Below are positions 13,401 through 14,455 of a DNA stretch of 14,455 nt, one piece after another. Location: positions 1-14,455 of the forward strand of contig JAJFMS010000015.1 in NCBI GenBank assembly GCA_020696885.1, read 5' to 3'. Position numbers and translations under genes: made by a program. Numbering within the stretch: position 1 is the stretch's first letter; the number at the start of each line of letters is the position of its first letter. This stretch comes from Armatimonadota bacterium (GTDB lineage: Bacteria; Armatimonadota; SYMT01). The notes below the pieces were generated by a model. It worked only from the letters and a program-made list of their open reading frames with translations, was not told where the DNA came from and searched no databases.

Positions 13401-13790
13401 AACCTGAAGGCGGAGCTCGGCGTGCCGAACCAGCAGGTGGACGCGGCCATCCTGGGCGACGGCGAGCTGAACGTGGGCTACGTGGAGCAGCGCCGGGCAC
13501 GCATCAGCCGAGAGCGCCCCGAGGGACCGGCGGCTACCGCCCTGGCCGCCGGGTTCGAGATCGCCATCGCCGTGGCCGGCCTGGTGGACGTGGAAGCCGA
13601 GAAGGCTCGCCTCGGCAAAGAGCTGGAGACGATCGGCAAGGAGCTCGCGGGCGTCGAGGGGCGGCTCTCCAACGAGAGCTTCACCAGCCGTGCCCCGGCG
13701 GAGATCGTGGAGAAGACGCAGAAGCAGGCCGAAGACCTGCGAGCACGCCGGGAGTTGGTTCAGGAGCGGCTGCGGTTATTCGCGGGGTAG
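13401..13790 (+). pseudogene. valS: valyl-tRNA synthetase C-terminal fragment
   Basis: The frame encodes about 129 residues beginning NLKAELGVP, the RNLRAEL-type segment after the anticodon domain, and ending with the typical C-terminal coiled-coil arm: VDVEAEKARLGKELETIGKE, LAGVEGRLSNESFTSRAPAEI and VEKTQKQAEDLRARRELVQE. The arm contacts tRNA and is a ValS hallmark. The Rossmann catalytic domain with its HIGH and KMSKS motifs, the editing domain and most of the anticodon domain are missing; upstream DNA is the glycosyltransferase fragment, and no start codon or ribosome-binding site suits a free-standing arm. It cannot charge tRNA alone. ValS is essential, so an intact gene must exist elsewhere, or this is the true valS 3' end joined to foreign sequence by misassembly. 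Identity as ValS C-terminus is firm; pseudogene status is inferred. Confidence 0.75.
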
Positions 13791-13807
13791 GCGCGATAGC
13801 GCGGTTG

Positions 13808-13876
13808 CCGGAGTCCCGACGGAAGTCGGGGTTCCGAACGGGTCTATCGAGCGCCCGACGTCCGTCGGGACTCCGG
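13808..13876. repeat. nested double-hairpin element, copy B
   Basis: The 23-base arms at 13808-13830 and 13854-13876 are reverse complements at 22 of 23 positions around a 23-base spacer. Each arm folds on itself: CCCGAC-GGAA-GTCGGG on the left, CCCGAC-GTCC-GTCGGG on the right, flanked by GGAGT and ACTCC. It begins 17 bases after the valS fragment stop and lies between two converging reading frames, where it could act as a bidirectional transcription barrier. Confidence 0.8.
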
Positions 13877-13966
13877 CCAAAAGCCGGAAGGCTAGTGGAA
13901 GTGCTGAAAGGGATTTCATCCGGCGCGATGACCTCACGGTAGTAGCCCGCGAAGTCGGTACGCCGG

Positions 13967-14455
13967 TTAGAGAAACCGCCGCATTCGCGGCTCGACGGGG
14001 GCTCGCTTCGGGTCCCCGTCGAGTAGCTCCAGCACCAGGTCCCGCATCCGAAGCGCCGTTTCCCGGCCGTTCGGGTCGGTGTTGAGCGGCCTCCGAGCCA
14101 GGGCGCCGTCCAGCAGGATGAGGGCGGGGAGCGGCGGCACGCCGCATCGGCGAAGCGCCCAGCCCAGCTTGGAGCCGTAGAACCGGGCCACGTCTACTGT
14201 TCCGTAGCTGGTGACCGGCTGATCGTAGAACGCCTTCCGCCCCACCTCGCCGAAGACCCCGTCCGCCAGCGCGATCTCCACGAACGGGACGATCTCCATC
14301 CCCACGCGGAGGAGCCGGAGATCCGGATAGTTCCCGGCTTCGCGGTGCAGCCCCTCCACGGCGACCTCGGCGGCAGCGCGGGAATACAGCTTGTAGCCGC
14401 TCTGGAGGTCCGGCGCCCGCTCCACCAGGTACCGCGTGTCCCAGGCACGGGCGTA
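13967..14455 (-). CDS. glycosyltransferase-like protein, C-terminal part (5' end beyond window)
   Basis: A minus-strand frame of 162 residues stays open to the window edge, so the start lies outside. It begins YARAWDTRYLVERAP, DLQSGYKLYSRAAAEVAVEG, and continues through GMEIVPFVEIALADGVFGEV, KAFYDQPVTSYG, VARFYGSKLGW and DPNGRETALRMRDL to the stop at 13967. The D-x-QSGYKLYS motif resembles the acceptor-side loop of GT-A family 2 transferases (polyprenyl-phosphate sugar transferases and relatives), where an Asp and an SG pair precede an aromatic residue; the rest of the C-terminus is not of a family I recognise. No transmembrane segment is visible in this part. It converges on the valS fragment across the nested hairpin element. 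The assignment rests on one motif, so a different enzyme is possible. Confidence 0.5.
   Translation of the reverse strand, partial: YARAWDTRYLVERAPDLQSGYKLYSRAAAEVAVEGLHREAGNYPDLRLLRVGMEIVPFVEIALADGVFGEVGRKAFYDQPVTSYGTVDVARFYGSKLGWALRRCGVPPLPALILLDGALARRPLNTDPNGRETALRMRDLVLELLDGDPKRAPVEPRMRRFL
14357..14455. repeat. 99-base direct repeat, terminal copy
   Basis: Exact copy of 13208-13306, in the same orientation, ending at the last base of the window. Confidence 0.95.

Overview
The window is high-GC bacterial chromosomal DNA with twelve recognisable or plausible protein genes plus two gene fragments and one gene cut by the right edge. The gene content (a DUF1553/PSD1 protein paired with a DUF1501 protein, a DUF1080 protein, several Tat or Sec exported hydrolases) is typical of Planctomycetota, and Armatimonadota or another free-living heterotroph with the same families is possible. 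No rRNA, tRNA, CRISPR array, phage gene or transposase was seen, so the taxonomic guess rests only on protein families.

Layout. 1-2689: the 3' end of a DUF1549/DUF1553 gene and a complete DUF1501 gene form an operon closed by a clear intrinsic terminator. 2690-3681: two small genes (a four-cysteine zinc-ribbon-like protein and a one-pass membrane protein) separated by about 400 bases holding inverted repeats. 3685-6226 (minus): an orphan RbsC-type sugar permease followed by an MmgE/PrpD-family protein, converging on the small membrane protein. 6416-7150: a secreted, membrane-anchored protein of unknown function. 7409-8389: an ADP-ribosylglycohydrolase flanked on both sides by the same composite intergenic repeat. 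8624-9412 (minus): a TauE/SafE exporter. 9592-11688: a two-gene operon of an exported isochorismatase-like hydrolase and a Tat-exported polysaccharide deacetylase. 12084-13037: an exported DUF1080 protein. 13208-14455: a broken mosaic of a glycosyltransferase fragment, a valyl-tRNA synthetase C-terminal fragment and the 3' part of a glycosyltransferase gene.

The common thread of the genes is extracytoplasmic breakdown and transport of organic matter, with no single pathway visible. The most unusual content is not in the genes. At least five different intergenic repeat families are packed into 14 kb: a G-rich tract inserted in frame in the PSD1 gene, a GGACAGGA repeat (3 copies), a GGAGT octamer ladder, a composite module with a CCGGCGGTCG palindrome (3 copies), and a nested double-hairpin element (2 copies) whose stems differ by compensatory changes. 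Two genes take their stop codon from such a repeat.

Caution: the last 99 bases of the window are an exact copy of 13208-13306. The final 1.2 kb may therefore be a real partial duplication or an assembly chimera; everything inferred from it is conditional on that.
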